A stretch of DNA of 11,333 bases from Haloarcula sp. (lineage in GTDB: Archaea; Halobacteriota; Halobacteria; Halobacteriales; Haloarculaceae). A program made the position numbers and the translations under genes. Location: NCBI GenBank assembly GCA_028275075.1, contig JAQCNK010000335.1, positions 1 to 11,333 on the forward strand, written 5' to 3'. The notes beneath the pieces were generated by a model that saw only the letters and a program-made list of their open reading frames with translations, was not told where the DNA came from and did not search any database. Below, piece after piece: positions 1-6,431 of the stretch. How positions within the stretch are numbered: position 1 is the stretch's first letter; the number at the start of each line of letters is the position of its first letter.

Positions 1-170
1 ACGACAATTTCGCCGTCGTAAGCGGCTTCAGTGGCATCGGCGACGGCCTGTGCAGTCAACGAGTCGGTTCCCAGTGGGGCGTGGGGGCCGTGCTGTTCGG
101 TGCTTCCCACCGGCAGGAGTGCCAGATCGGTGTCCGCGGCCTCGGGCCAGGTGGCGTCGCGCAAGTGCAT
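1..170 (-). CDS. Creatininase-family amidohydrolase, N-terminal part only
   Basis: Starts at the ATG whose complement is at 168-170 and runs off the left edge, so only the first 56 residues are visible. The peptide opens MHLRDATWPEAADTDLALLP and continues VGSTEQHGPHAPLGTD, the signature of the creatininase family, in which the Glu and His of the E-Q-H-G-P-H stretch and the Asp of G-T-D help bind the catalytic metals. Known members include creatinine amidohydrolase, the archaeal formylamino-pyrimidine deformylase ArfB (riboflavin and F420 synthesis) and mycofactocin MftE. In an archaeon an ArfB-like role is the likeliest, but the visible part cannot separate these. The frame stays open upstream of this ATG, but the start matches the usual short N-terminus of the family. 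No Shine-Dalgarno motif is seen, which fits leaderless or short-leader initiation. Confidence 0.86.
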   Translation of the reverse strand, partial: MHLRDATWPEAADTDLALLPVGSTEQHGPHAPLGTDSLTAQAVADATEAAYDGEIV

Positions 171-484
171 ATCCGGTGGTCGGGGCGGGGGCACACAAAC
201 GTGGGGGTACTGTACTGAGACAAAGCCCGTCAACCATGTCGGCCACGAGGGCAACAGCGCGCACAGCCCCAGCGTCAGCCCAGTCTGGCCGATATAACCG
301 GTAGGGCGAATTCGCACATATCGTCTCGCCGAAGAAGAGCAGGAACCCAGAGAGCACGGCAGCACATGTTGGCCTCGACAATGATATCCGGTCCGTTCGA
401 ACCGCCAGCCAGCAGTGGTCGCCCCGGTACTGGTGGTACGCAGTTGGCGGGGCTGGAGTCCTCTTCGGGAGTCTCTCTGTCCTC
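171..484. other. Gene-poor interval with possible coding relics
   Basis: About 310 bases between the creatininase start and the palindrome downstream of the pilin. No frame gives a complete credible protein. Two readings look partly protein-like. On the plus strand, 416-517 encodes a hydrophobic, Trp-rich segment (WSPRYWWYAVGGAGVLFGSL and onward), but this frame has no ATG before it and no stop until deep inside the antisense of the pilin gene. On the minus strand, the creatininase frame upstream of its ATG (roughly 310-240) is also hydrophobic. Antisense of acidic haloarchaeal coding sequence tends to read as Val/Leu-rich, so either could be an artefact. The interval presumably also holds the creatininase promoter, but no clear TATA box stands out. 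Confidence 0.4.
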
Positions 485-520
485 ATGCTGTCGGCTCTAC
501 GTACGTGGAGCCGACAGTAT
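485..520. repeat. 36-bp palindrome (copy a, minimal form of the repeat family)
   Basis: Near-perfect inverted repeat: arm CTGTCGGCTC at 488-497 pairs exactly with GAGCCGACAG at 508-517, around the self-complementary core ACGTACGT at 499-506. Pairing extends outward to 485/520 with one G-T step. It lies 6 bases past the pilin stop codon (527-529), where it could act as a transcription terminator or an mRNA 3' stem. The arm sequence is the same as that ending the larger elements at 5431, 8114, 8344 and 9627, so this looks like a copy without the central insert. Confidence 0.75.
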
Positions 521-526
521 AACCCA

Positions 527-1501
527 TCAGTCAATTTCGAGCGTGCCGGTCTCGGTCTGTGCACCGTCGATACCGATGTCGACGGTGTACGACCCCGAAG
601 AACCAGGATTGTCCACGTTTTGGACCCTGATTATCATCGTCTCGTCAGCGTCGATGTCGGCGTTGCCTTGGAACTCGATGCGGAGCGTGTTCGGATCGCC
701 GCTGTAGCCCTGGTAGAGGCCGTCGCCGTCATCGTCACTGTCGGAGGGACAGCACTCGACGGTTGCAGCATCCTCGATGGTGCCGTCGCCATCTTCATCG
801 ATACCTGCTGCGATCACGTCCGATCTGCTGTCTACCTCCGGGAAGTCAACGCTGGCGGGGTAGCGAATCTCGACATTGTTCAACGAGGAGCCCACAGCGT
901 TGCCACCGCTCTCGATCTCCCAATCGATCTCGTGGGTCGTCCGTGCGCCTGCACTCGTATCCTGTGCGAAGAACAACCCGCTGCCGCTGCTGCTTCCACT
1001 CCCCTCAATGTCAGCCAACGTGTTGCCCGCAGTGACGGTCTGGGAGAAGACGGGCTTGTTACTCTCCGTATCGTAGAGTGTGACCGTCACCCGGTCGCTG
1101 TCTGTGATATCAACTGTGCCCGGACTCCCATAGCTACTCCAGACGCCGTCTGTGGTTGTCTTACCGTCGAAAGTGAAAATTGCTGATCGACCGGCTTTGA
1201 GTCTCTGGTCGGCAGCCGTGTCGTCCGATCTGAGCTTTGTGTTGCCGATCTCCCAGACGATGCGTGTGCTGTCGGCCGAGAGGGTATCGCCGGCCTTGTG
1301 GACCAGTTTCAACTGGTCGTCTTCGGCATCGACCGTGAGCGAGAGACTGGCCTGTGGCGCATCTGTTTGCCCGTCGATATTCAGGACGAACACAGTGATG
1401 ATCGAGGCCAGCAGGACTGTGATCACCACCATCAGGATGACGCCAATCACGGGACTGATCGCACGGTCAGTCGTGGTTGGCAGCGGTCGCACTGTAGACA
1501 T
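527..1501 (-). CDS. Archaeal type IV pilin with extra Ca-loop surface domain
   Basis: 324 residues from the ATG at 1501. A longer reading from a TTG at 1537 is rejected because the prepilin signal would be displaced. Residues 1-14 form a short class III signal peptide ending D-R-A, followed by ISPVIGVILMVVITVLLASI (15-34), the classic haloarchaeal pilin hydrophobic stretch. PibD would cut between Ala14 and Ile15. Residues about 50-165 are a beta-rich pilin head. A Gly/Ser linker (167-175) leads to a second domain (about 178-324) with DEDGDGTIED at 235-244 and DSDDDGDG at 254-261, both resembling EF-hand or thrombospondin-type calcium loops, plus a Cys-Cys pair at 250-251. The C-terminal part (V-Q-N-V-D-N-P-G then S-Y-T-V-D-I-G) resembles stretches in haloarchaeal surface proteins. 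At 324 residues it is longer than most adhesion pilins (about 150-200), so it may be a minor or tip pilin or an adhesin. Role inferred from sequence only. Confidence 0.9.
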   Translation of the reverse strand: MSTVRPLPTTTDRAISPVIGVILMVVITVLLASIITVFVLNIDGQTDAPQASLSLTVDAEDDQLKLVHKAGDTLSADSTRIVWEIGNTKLRSDDTAADQRLKAGRSAIFTFDGKTTTDGVWSSYGSPGTVDITDSDRVTVTLYDTESNKPVFSQTVTAGNTLADIEGSGSSSGSGLFFAQDTSAGARTTHEIDWEIESGGNAVGSSLNNVEIRYPASVDFPEVDSRSDVIAAGIDEDGDGTIEDAATVECCPSDSDDDGDGLYQGYSGDPNTLRIEFQGNADIDADETMIIRVQNVDNPGSSGSYTVDIGIDGAQTETGTLEID

Positions 1502-1550
1502 CAGTGATTGAGGATCGGTAACAACTACCGCTATCAACTCGGTTTCTCAG

Positions 1551-1560
1551 ACAAAAATAG
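1551..1560 (-). promoter_or_regulatory. T-rich tract: possible pilin TATA box and pgk terminator
   Basis: On the minus strand this reads CTATTTTTGT. It lies about 50-59 bases upstream of the pilin ATG, compatible with a TATA box giving a leader of roughly 25 nt. It also lies 17-26 bases past the pgk stop codon, so the T-run may instead end pgk transcription. The two roles cannot be separated by eye. Confidence 0.3.
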
Positions 1561-1576
1561 ATTGGGGTGAAAGGTT

Positions 1577-2788
1577 CTACTCGGCGTATTCGCGCAGCAC
1601 TTCGACGCCGACGAGTTCGTCACCGGTGAGCGCGCGGATATACGCGCCGCCGGCGATAGAGACGTGGTCGAACGAGTCCTCGCTCATCCCGTACATTGTG
1701 ATGGCACGGGAGGTGTCACCGCCACCGACGACGGAGAAGCAGTCCGTCTCTGCGATGGCTTCCAGTACCGTGACGGTTCCCGTCGAGAACGTCTCGTCCT
1801 CGAAGACACCTAACGCGCCCTTCACGAAGACGGCGTCCGAGTCACGAGCCAGCGCGGCGTACTCCTCGGCGGTGTCGGTCCCGATATCCATGATGCCCAG
1901 CCCCTTCTCATCGACGTCCTCCACGTCGACCTCGACGCGTTCGCCGTCCTCGCCGTAGGCGACATCGTGTGCGACCGTGATCTGGTCACCGCGCTCCTCT
2001 AGGATCTCCTCGATTATCTCCTGGTTGTCCTCCCACTGGGTCGTGAAGAGGTCCATCCCCTCCACGTCGTAGCCGATGGGGTAGCCTTGGGCCCGGAGGA
2101 ACAGCTGGCCGGCGATGCCGCCCAGCAGGAAGTCATCGATTTTGTCGCCGATGTGGTCGATGACGCCGATGACGTCGGTGGCTTTTGTCCCGCCCATGGC
2201 CATCGTCACCTGCCCGTCGAACTCCTTCTCGGCGATAGCGGTGTTTGCCTCGTATTCGGTCTCCATCACGCGGCCGGCGTAGGCGTCCATCACGACCGGG
2301 AAGCCCACCAGCGAGGCGTGCGAGCGGTGCGCCGCCGAGTAGGCGTCGTTGATGTAGGCGTCGAACTCGGGGGCGAGCGTCTGGACGAACTCCGTCTCGG
2401 CCTTGGTTTCCGGCGCCTCCTCGGGGAGTTCGCCGTCGGCCATCCGTGTGTTCTCCAAGACGAGCACGTCACCGCTCGCCAAGTCGTCGATGGCGTCGAG
2501 GGCCGCGTCTCCGAAGGTATCCGTGACGTGGTCGACGTCGGTATCGATGTGACCCGCGAGAATCTCGGCGTGCTGGTCGAGTGAGACGAAGTCGTCGTCG
2601 CCCGGCCGACCTTGGTGGGCCACGACGGCGACGGCGAAGTCGCGGTCGACTAGCTCCTGAACTGTGGCTGCGTGCCGACCGAAGCGGCGGTTGTCCTGTA
2701 CCTCTCCGTCTTCGACCGGTGAGTTCAGATCGAAGCGAATGAGGACTCGCTGTCCGTCGTCGAGATCGTCGAGGGTCTGGAACGTCAT
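1577..2788 (-). CDS. pgk: Phosphoglycerate kinase
   Basis: 403 residues from the ATG at 2788, a normal length for an archaeal PGK. The frame extends 22 codons further upstream, but that extension would cross the TATA box. Transfers a phosphate between 1,3-bisphosphoglycerate and ADP in the lower glycolytic/gluconeogenic trunk, in the cytoplasm. Visible landmarks: the PGK signature VLIRFDLNSP (15-24) with substrate-binding Arg and Asp-Asn; HQGRP (58-62); LENTR (111-115); MGGTKATD (198-205); and the nucleotide-binding glycine-rich G-G-G-D-T-S (355-360). The protein is very acidic, as expected for a salt-in halophile. It follows gap on the same strand with a 115-bp gap holding its own promoter signals, so the pair is neighbouring rather than a tight operon. 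The pilin gene lies 75 bp downstream. Confidence 0.98.
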   Translation of the reverse strand: MTFQTLDDLDDGQRVLIRFDLNSPVEDGEVQDNRRFGRHAATVQELVDRDFAVAVVAHQGRPGDDDFVSLDQHAEILAGHIDTDVDHVTDTFGDAALDAIDDLASGDVLVLENTRMADGELPEEAPETKAETEFVQTLAPEFDAYINDAYSAAHRSHASLVGFPVVMDAYAGRVMETEYEANTAIAEKEFDGQVTMAMGGTKATDVIGVIDHIGDKIDDFLLGGIAGQLFLRAQGYPIGYDVEGMDLFTTQWEDNQEIIEEILEERGDQITVAHDVAYGEDGERVEVDVEDVDEKGLGIMDIGTDTAEEYAALARDSDAVFVKGALGVFEDETFSTGTVTVLEAIAETDCFSVVGGGDTSRAITMYGMSEDSFDHVSIAGGAYIRALTGDELVGVEVLREYAE

Positions 2789-2810
2789 ACGTAGCCACTC
2801 GCCCGCCGCC

Positions 2811-2820
2811 GGTTTAACCG
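2811..2820 (-). promoter_or_regulatory. TATA-like box for pgk
   Basis: The minus strand reads CGGTTAAACC, about 23-32 bases before the pgk ATG at 2788. This spacing puts the transcription start at or next to the ATG, as in leaderless haloarchaeal genes. No Shine-Dalgarno motif is present before the ATG. Confidence 0.55.
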
Positions 2821-2839
2821 TTTCCGAGTGTGGCTGTCT

Positions 2840-2882
2840 GGCGGGAAAAAACACTATAGTCGCAACTCAACGGCGGGAAAAA
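2840..2882 (-). terminator. Paired T-tracts downstream of gap (11-bp direct repeat)
   Basis: GGCGGGAAAAA occurs exactly at 2840-2850 and again at 2872-2882, 32 bp apart. On the minus strand each gives a run of five or more T just after the gap stop codon (2904-2906), fitting archaeal T-tract termination. Both also sit upstream of the pgk TATA box, with a spacing close to three helical turns, so a regulator-binding role for pgk is possible. Confidence 0.45.
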
Positions 2883-2903
2883 TAACAGAACTCGACGCGG
2901 GGG

Positions 2904-3911
2904 TTATTCCTCGGTGATGTACTGAGCGACATCGAGCATCCGGCAGGAGAAGCCGTACTCGTTGTCGTACCAGGTGAGTATCTTCGTCAGCCCGTTGACG
3001 ATGTTCGTCGAGGAGAGATCGACTTGCGAGGAGTAGGGGTCACCGAGGATGTCCGAGGAGACGACTTGCTCGCTGGTGACGCCCAGTGCGCCCTCCATCT
3101 CGCCCGACGCGGCGTCCTTGAACGCAGCGTTGACGTCTTCCTCGGTCACGTCCGCGTCGAGGTCGACGACGAACTCGGTGATGGAGCCGTTCGGGACCGG
3201 GACCCGAATCGCCATCCCGTCGAGTTTGCCTTCGAGCTGTGGGAGGACCTCGGTGGTCGCCTGCGCGGCCCCCGTCGAGGTCGGAATGATGTTTTCGGCG
3301 GCTGCGCGGCGACGGCGGGGTTTGCCGTTGGGGCCATCCATCAGGTTCTGTGAGCCAGTGTAGGCGTGGACGGTCGTCAGCTGGCCCGAGTTGATGCCGA
3401 ACTCGTCGTCGAGGACCTTCGCGACCGGTGTGATGGAGTTCGTGGTACAGGAGGCGTTCGAGACGACATCCTCGCCGTCGTACTCGTCCTGATTGACGCC
3501 GTAGACGATCTGCTTGACCTCCGTTTCGCCTTTCGGCGGTGCGGAGATGAGCACTTTGTCAGCCCCCGCATCGAGGTGCTGGCTGGCGTCCTCGTAGGTG
3601 CGGAAGATGCCGGTCGCCTCGAAGGCGACATCGACATCGAGTTCGTCCCACGGCAGCTCTGTCGGGTCGGTCTCGTGGAAAACACCCGCTTCGAAGTCGG
3701 TGCCGTCGACGCTCAGCACGCCGTCGTCGACGCTCGCCTCGGGCAACTCGCCCATGACAGTGTCGTACTTGGCAAAGTAGTCGATCTCGTCGTCGTCCAT
3801 CACGTCGTTGATACCGACGATTTCGACGTTGTCGTTGTCCAGCGAAGCACGCATTACGTTCCGGCCAATCCGGCCAAAGCCGTTTAGACCGACGCGAACT
3901 GGGTCACTCAT
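2904..3911 (-). CDS. gap: Type I (bacterial-type) glyceraldehyde-3-phosphate dehydrogenase
   Basis: 335 residues, the usual length for tetrameric GAPDH of the bacterial/eukaryal type. Oxidises glyceraldehyde-3-phosphate with NAD(P) and phosphate to 1,3-bisphosphoglycerate, the substrate of the neighbouring PGK. The Rossmann motif VGLNGFGRIGRN is at 7-18; Asp36 after the second strand favours NAD. The catalytic cysteine is in SNASCTTN (Cys155) and the catalytic His is in VHAYTGSQ (His182). The C-terminal WYDNEYGFSCRM (314-325) is also conserved. Many archaea use only the unrelated-looking type II enzyme. In Haloferax volcanii the type I enzyme (GapI) is reported to serve glycolysis and type II gluconeogenesis, so a glycolytic role is likely here by homology. 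The start is fixed by MSDPVRVGLNGFG and by the upstream TATA box. Confidence 0.98.
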   Translation of the reverse strand: MSDPVRVGLNGFGRIGRNVMRASLDNDNVEIVGINDVMDDDEIDYFAKYDTVMGELPEASVDDGVLSVDGTDFEAGVFHETDPTELPWDELDVDVAFEATGIFRTYEDASQHLDAGADKVLISAPPKGETEVKQIVYGVNQDEYDGEDVVSNASCTTNSITPVAKVLDDEFGINSGQLTTVHAYTGSQNLMDGPNGKPRRRRAAAENIIPTSTGAAQATTEVLPQLEGKLDGMAIRVPVPNGSITEFVVDLDADVTEEDVNAAFKDAASGEMEGALGVTSEQVVSSDILGDPYSSQVDLSSTNIVNGLTKILTWYDNEYGFSCRMLDVAQYITEE

Positions 3912-3933
3912 TCCTCTAGAGAACTGCTGGTAC

Positions 3934-3942
3934 GAATTAAAT
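3934..3942 (-). promoter_or_regulatory. TATA box for gap
   Basis: The minus strand reads CATTTAATTC, with its core 24-30 bases before the gap ATG at 3911. This predicts a leaderless transcript. It lies in the 187-bp divergent interval shared with the small heat-shock gene. Confidence 0.55.
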
Positions 3943-4062
3943 GGTTTTCGAAGTCAGTTCGAGATACCCGCTGTTCTATCTGTTGATGCGGTGTTTTGTC
4001 ACAGCTTTGGCCCAGACGATGGACAGTTCTGGTATCGCGGTCAGATTCTGCGCCCGTCAGAA

Positions 4063-4072
4063 GGCTTTTGAA
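4063..4072 (+). promoter_or_regulatory. TATA-like box for hsp20
   Basis: GGCTTTTGAA lies 27-36 bases before the ATG at 4099, so the transcript would be leaderless or nearly so. A heat-shock-specific element cannot be pointed to by eye. Confidence 0.4.
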
Positions 4073-4098
4073 ACCGTCGCACATACCACTCGCTATCG

Positions 4099-4485
4099 AT
4101 GAGACGGGACGACAGCGACGATCCATTCGACGAGTTCTTCCAAGAAATAGAGCGGATGATGGACGAGATGATGGGCTCGGAGGGCGACGTTCATATTGAC
4201 CGCGACGGTTCCACCGACGGCGGTGACCTCCACGCCGATGTTCACGAAACGGATGAAGAGGTTCGTGTCATCGCCGACATCCCAGGTGTCGAGAAAGACG
4301 GTATCGACCTGAAATGCGATGGGAACGTCCTCACTATCGACGCCGGCACGCACCAGCGTGAGTACCACAAGCGTCTCACCCTCCCCAGCAAGGTCGACGA
4401 ACACTCCGCGTCGGCGACCTACAACAACGGCGTTCTGGAAGTCATCTTCGACCGCGAGGACGAGTCCGCCGATATCGAACTGTAG
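4099..4485 (+). CDS. hsp20: Small heat-shock protein, Hsp20/alpha-crystallin family
   Basis: 128 residues. ATP-independent holdase that binds unfolding proteins in the cytoplasm and hands them to other chaperones. The N-terminal arm (1-43) is acidic with a Met-rich helix (ERMMDEMM, 18-25). The alpha-crystallin domain spans about 44-118: H-A-D-V-H-E-T-D-E-E starts it, followed by VIADIPGVEKDGIDLKCDGN and closing with the family hallmark A-T-Y-N-N-G-V-L (106-113). The C-terminus ends A-D-I-E-L, a possible degenerate form of the I-x-I/V motif that docks subunits into oligomers. Divergent from gap and convergent with the ATP-grasp gene (27 bp between stop codons). A close relative of several haloarchaeal Hsp20 paralogs; which one cannot be told. 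Confidence 0.96.
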   Translation: MRRDDSDDPFDEFFQEIERMMDEMMGSEGDVHIDRDGSTDGGDLHADVHETDEEVRVIADIPGVEKDGIDLKCDGNVLTIDAGTHQREYHKRLTLPSKVDEHSASATYNNGVLEVIFDREDESADIEL

Positions 4486-4512
4486 CGGCTCCCCACGTCG
4501 TCTCTCCACCTG

Positions 4513-5376
4513 CTAGTTCTTTGCCGCCTCACGAATACGCGTAGCCAGCCGGTCCCAGAAACCGTCCTCGTACTTGGTCGCGCTGTCGATGGTCGGCCGG
4601 GCGTTCGTCTCGTTGACGACCGCTCGACCGTCGGCCACGAGCAGATCCACGCCCAGATAATCGATCTCTAACACATCGGCGGTACGCTCGGCCAGCTGTC
4701 GGTGATCGGCGGGAAGTTCGACCCCCTCGGCTACGGCGCCGCGGTGGACGTTGTGTTTCCAGCGGCCCCGCTCCCGAGCCGCTGTTGGCAGTCGGCGCTC
4801 GACCGCACCGACGTACTCCCCGTCGACCACCATCGCTCGGTAATCGGTCGCGTCGGGCAGATACTCCTGGACCAGAAACGACTGGTCGCCAGTTGCCCGA
4901 TAGTCGTGGACCAGATCGAGGTAGTCGGCGATACCCAGGAAGGAATCGAGGTCGTGAGCGGTCGTCACGCCGACGCCCCGGGTCGTGGAGTTGGGTTTGA
5001 TCACGACCGGCGGCGTCAGTCGCTCGAACGCCGCAACCAGTGCCGATTCGTCGGCCGGGTTCGAGATCATGACCGAGTCAGGAACGGGAACGTCGGCCCG
5101 ACCCAGCCGCGCCAACACGTCGGCTTTGTTCCGTGACCGGAGGATGGCCTCACGGCCGTTGATCCACGGCACCGAGAGCATCGCGTCGGCGACGGCTCCC
5201 TCCATGATTCGCGACGGGTAGACAAAGCCCACGTCGAACTCCTCGTAGGGGTTCTCGGTGAGCGGTATCGCTCGCTCGCTGGTGGCGACGTGACCGACCG
5301 CAATGCCGCGGTCGGCCAGGGGCGATTGCATCCGTTCGTACGTCTCGCTGTTCGTGGCGACCGCCAGGCGTAGCAT
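4513..5376 (-). CDS. RimK-like ATP-grasp ligase
   Basis: 287 residues. ATP-grasp enzymes of the RimK/LysX/CofF group join a carboxylate, via an acyl-phosphate, to an amine, often adding glutamate to a peptide or cofactor. Residues 1-95 form the preATP-grasp domain (GFVYPSRIMEG at 50-60, N-G-R-E-A-I-L-R-S-R-N-K at 73-84). The ATP-binding core has PPVVIKPNSTTRGVGV (122-137, Lys127 on ATP), VQEYLPDATDYRAMVV (169-184), WKHNVHRGAVAEG (206-218), G-V-D-L-L (242-246) and the Mg-binding VNETNARPTID (254-264, Glu256 and Asn258). All key positions are present, so it should be active. The substrate cannot be read from sequence; glutamate ligation to coenzyme F420, to a ribosomal protein or to another cofactor are all possible. 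The tail is convergent with hsp20. Confidence 0.93.
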   Translation of the reverse strand: MLRLAVATNSETYERMQSPLADRGIAVGHVATSERAIPLTENPYEEFDVGFVYPSRIMEGAVADAMLSVPWINGREAILRSRNKADVLARLGRADVPVPDSVMISNPADESALVAAFERLTPPVVIKPNSTTRGVGVTTAHDLDSFLGIADYLDLVHDYRATGDQSFLVQEYLPDATDYRAMVVDGEYVGAVERRLPTAARERGRWKHNVHRGAVAEGVELPADHRQLAERTADVLEIDYLGVDLLVADGRAVVNETNARPTIDSATKYEDGFWDRLATRIREAAKN

Positions 5377-5407
5377 TCGCTCGGTCTTGGAGCCGTCATC
5401 TGATAGT

Positions 5408-5416
5408 GATTATTGT
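5408..5416 (-). promoter_or_regulatory. Possible TATA box for the ATP-grasp gene
   Basis: The minus strand reads ACAATAATC, 32-40 bases before the ATG at 5376, giving a leader of about 5-12 nt. It is the only AT-rich stretch between the gene and the repeat element starting at 5431. Confidence 0.35.
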
Positions 5417-5430
5417 CGCGGCTTCCCGGT

Positions 5431-5516
5431 CTGATACTGTCGGCTGTAACATCACGGCAGAAATCGCCCAGCCGGGGTGGGCAATTATCTCCACGTGCTT
5501 ACAGCCAACAGTATGA
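5431..5516 (+). repeat. Palindromic repeat element, copy b (86 bp)
   Basis: The 16-bp terminal arms ATACTGTCGGCTGTAA (5434-5449) and TTACAGCCAACAGTAT (5499-5514) are inverted with one mismatch. Inside is a second, GC-rich inverted repeat: GCCCA at 5466-5470 with TGGGC at 5478-5482. The right half carries the shared GGCAATTATCTCCACGT-type core. Its first 25 bases recur inverted at 9627-9651 with one difference. It lies in the 423-bp gap between the ATP-grasp and DUF1102-type genes. Confidence 0.8.
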
Positions 5517-5693
5517 GCCGACCCAGGAATAAATACATTCATATACTAACAAGAACTACAGTGTACTACGCGGTCACTAATCTGCCAGCGAATTTCTGTC
5601 AAAAGCACAGACGTTCTCTGTGTGTTCAGTGGCCCAGCAGACCGATCATGGATTTCACACCCACACCCACAGCAACCTGTATCGCGAGCCATC
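5517..5693. other. AT-richer spacer between repeat copies b and c
   Basis: No credible gene. The first part (about 5527-5552: AATAAATACATTCATATACT) is markedly AT-rich for this genome and is the best promoter candidate for the downstream secreted-protein gene. That would give a long leader containing repeat copy c. A weak hairpin (CACAGA 5606-5611 / TCTGTG 5617-5622) is also seen. A 108-codon open frame across this interval (5477-5803) has non-haloarchaeal composition and is not called. Confidence 0.4.
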
Positions 5694-5770
5694 CTGCCGA
5701 CTGTAACAAACTGCAGGAATTTGCCACCCCGGGGTGGCAACTATCGGTACGAACGTACAGCGGACAGTGT
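5694..5770 (+). repeat. Palindromic repeat element, copy c, with 20-bp perfect inner palindrome
   Basis: Diverged terminal arms CTGCCGACTGTAAC (5694-5707 region) and TACAGCGGACAG (5756-5767). The middle is TTGCCACCCCGGGGTGGCAA (5721-5740), a perfect 20-bp palindrome. It occupies the same place as the inner GCCCA/TGGGC hairpin of copy b but with different bases on both sides, so pairing is kept while sequence changes. It ends only 30 bases before the start codon of the next gene, so it would fold in that gene's 5' leader. Confidence 0.7.
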
Positions 5771-5799
5771 CACCTTTCGATGCTGGACGGTGAGTGGCA

Positions 5800-6366
5800 A
5801 TGAGTCGCACACTCGCTGTGGGGCTCGTTTCGATTGTCGTCCTCGGTATGGGAACCGCAGTCGCCTCTTCGGCGTTCACTACGGCGACCATCGAACGTGA
5901 CGCTACTATCGACGTAGTGACTGACGCGAACGGACCGATCTCGCTTCAGGACGGCAATTCCGGGGACGTTGTGTTCCAGGCCCCCAGTGGCGAGCTAACC
6001 GTCGATTTCGCGAACCCGGCCGGGTCGACAGGGGTCAATCCTGGCGCGACCTACACACTCGGTGACACAGCCGATGCCGGGTCGTCCGGGACGTACGCGT
6101 TCTCGGTGACAAACACCGACACCGCGTCCCACGACCTAGAGTTTGCCTACGCCTTCACCGGGAGTGACCCTGACAGTGGCGTCACGAACGTCGAATTCAC
6201 CATCTTCGACGACACTGGCGCCTCCGAGGGCGCGGCCAGTGAGGGCGGCGCTGCTACTGTGACTGTCCCGAGCGGTGAGACGGTCAACGCCGTCGTCACG
6301 GTCGATAGCACCGGCCTGACGGCATCGGATACGCTCTCTGGCACGCTGACTATCGCGGCCGCCTGA
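5800..6366 (+). CDS. Secreted DUF1102-type protein (candidate TasA-like fibre subunit)
   Basis: 188 residues from the ATG at 5800, chosen because GGTGAG at 5789-5794 is a well-spaced Shine-Dalgarno motif; a GTG two codons upstream (5794) would overlap it. An N-terminal signal peptide (1-22; MSRTLAVGLVSIVVLGMGTA, then V-A) has a predicted cut after A-V-A. The mature N-terminus reads SSAFTTATIERDATIDVV, typical of haloarchaeal DUF1102 proteins. The rest is an acidic, Thr/Ser/Gly-rich all-beta domain ending in strand-like T-L-S-G-T-L-T-I-A-A-A, with no transmembrane anchor. The nearby signal peptidase and the paralog-like gene at 7563 (same S-F-T-x-A-T-I motif) suggest export by a SipW/TasA-like pair. 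Filament formation is inference. No enzymatic motif is seen. Confidence 0.82.
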   Translation: MSRTLAVGLVSIVVLGMGTAVASSAFTTATIERDATIDVVTDANGPISLQDGNSGDVVFQAPSGELTVDFANPAGSTGVNPGATYTLGDTADAGSSGTYAFSVTNTDTASHDLEFAYAFTGSDPDSGVTNVEFTIFDDTGASEGAASEGGAATVTVPSGETVNAVVTVDSTGLTASDTLSGTLTIAAA

Positions 6367-6401
6367 GCGTGATCCAATCCGACTAAGTTTCTGACGGACT
6401 G

Positions 6402-6422
6402 CACGAGCGCCTTGCTCTCGTG
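6402..6422 (+). terminator. Weak hairpin downstream of the DUF1102-type gene
   Basis: CACGAG (6402-6407) pairs with CTCGTG (6417-6422) over a 9-base loop, 36 bases past the stop codon at 6364-6366. No strong T-run follows. It may end or attenuate the first transcript before the signal peptidase gene. Confidence 0.25.
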
Positions 6423-6431
6423 AACGCCGTC

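Noticed and set aside
28..564. Minus-strand open frame of 178 codons spanning the creatininase start and the palindrome
   Set aside because: It overlaps the creatininase gene out of frame, is Arg/Pro/Cys-rich unlike a haloarchaeal protein, and shows no family motif.
485..1186. Long plus-strand open frame (233 codons) antisense to the pilin
   Set aside because: The minus-strand frame has a pilin signal and known domain order; the plus frame is its Val/Leu-rich complement, usual for acidic GC-rich genes.
2087..2584. Plus-strand open frame antisense to pgk (165 codons)
   Set aside because: The PGK signatures on the other strand are unambiguous; this frame is a complement artefact.
3366..3887. 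Plus-strand open frame antisense to gap (173 codons)
   Set aside because: It mirrors the GAPDH frame and has no motif or start signal of its own.
4093..4509. Minus-strand open frame (138 codons) antisense to hsp20
   Set aside because: The plus strand has a complete alpha-crystallin domain with the A-x-x-x-N-G-V-L motif; the minus reading is its Val-rich complement.
5477..5803. Plus-strand open frame of 108 codons in the repeat-rich gap
   Set aside because: It begins inside repeat copy b, crosses copy c, has few acidic residues, and overlaps the Shine-Dalgarno-led start of the next gene.
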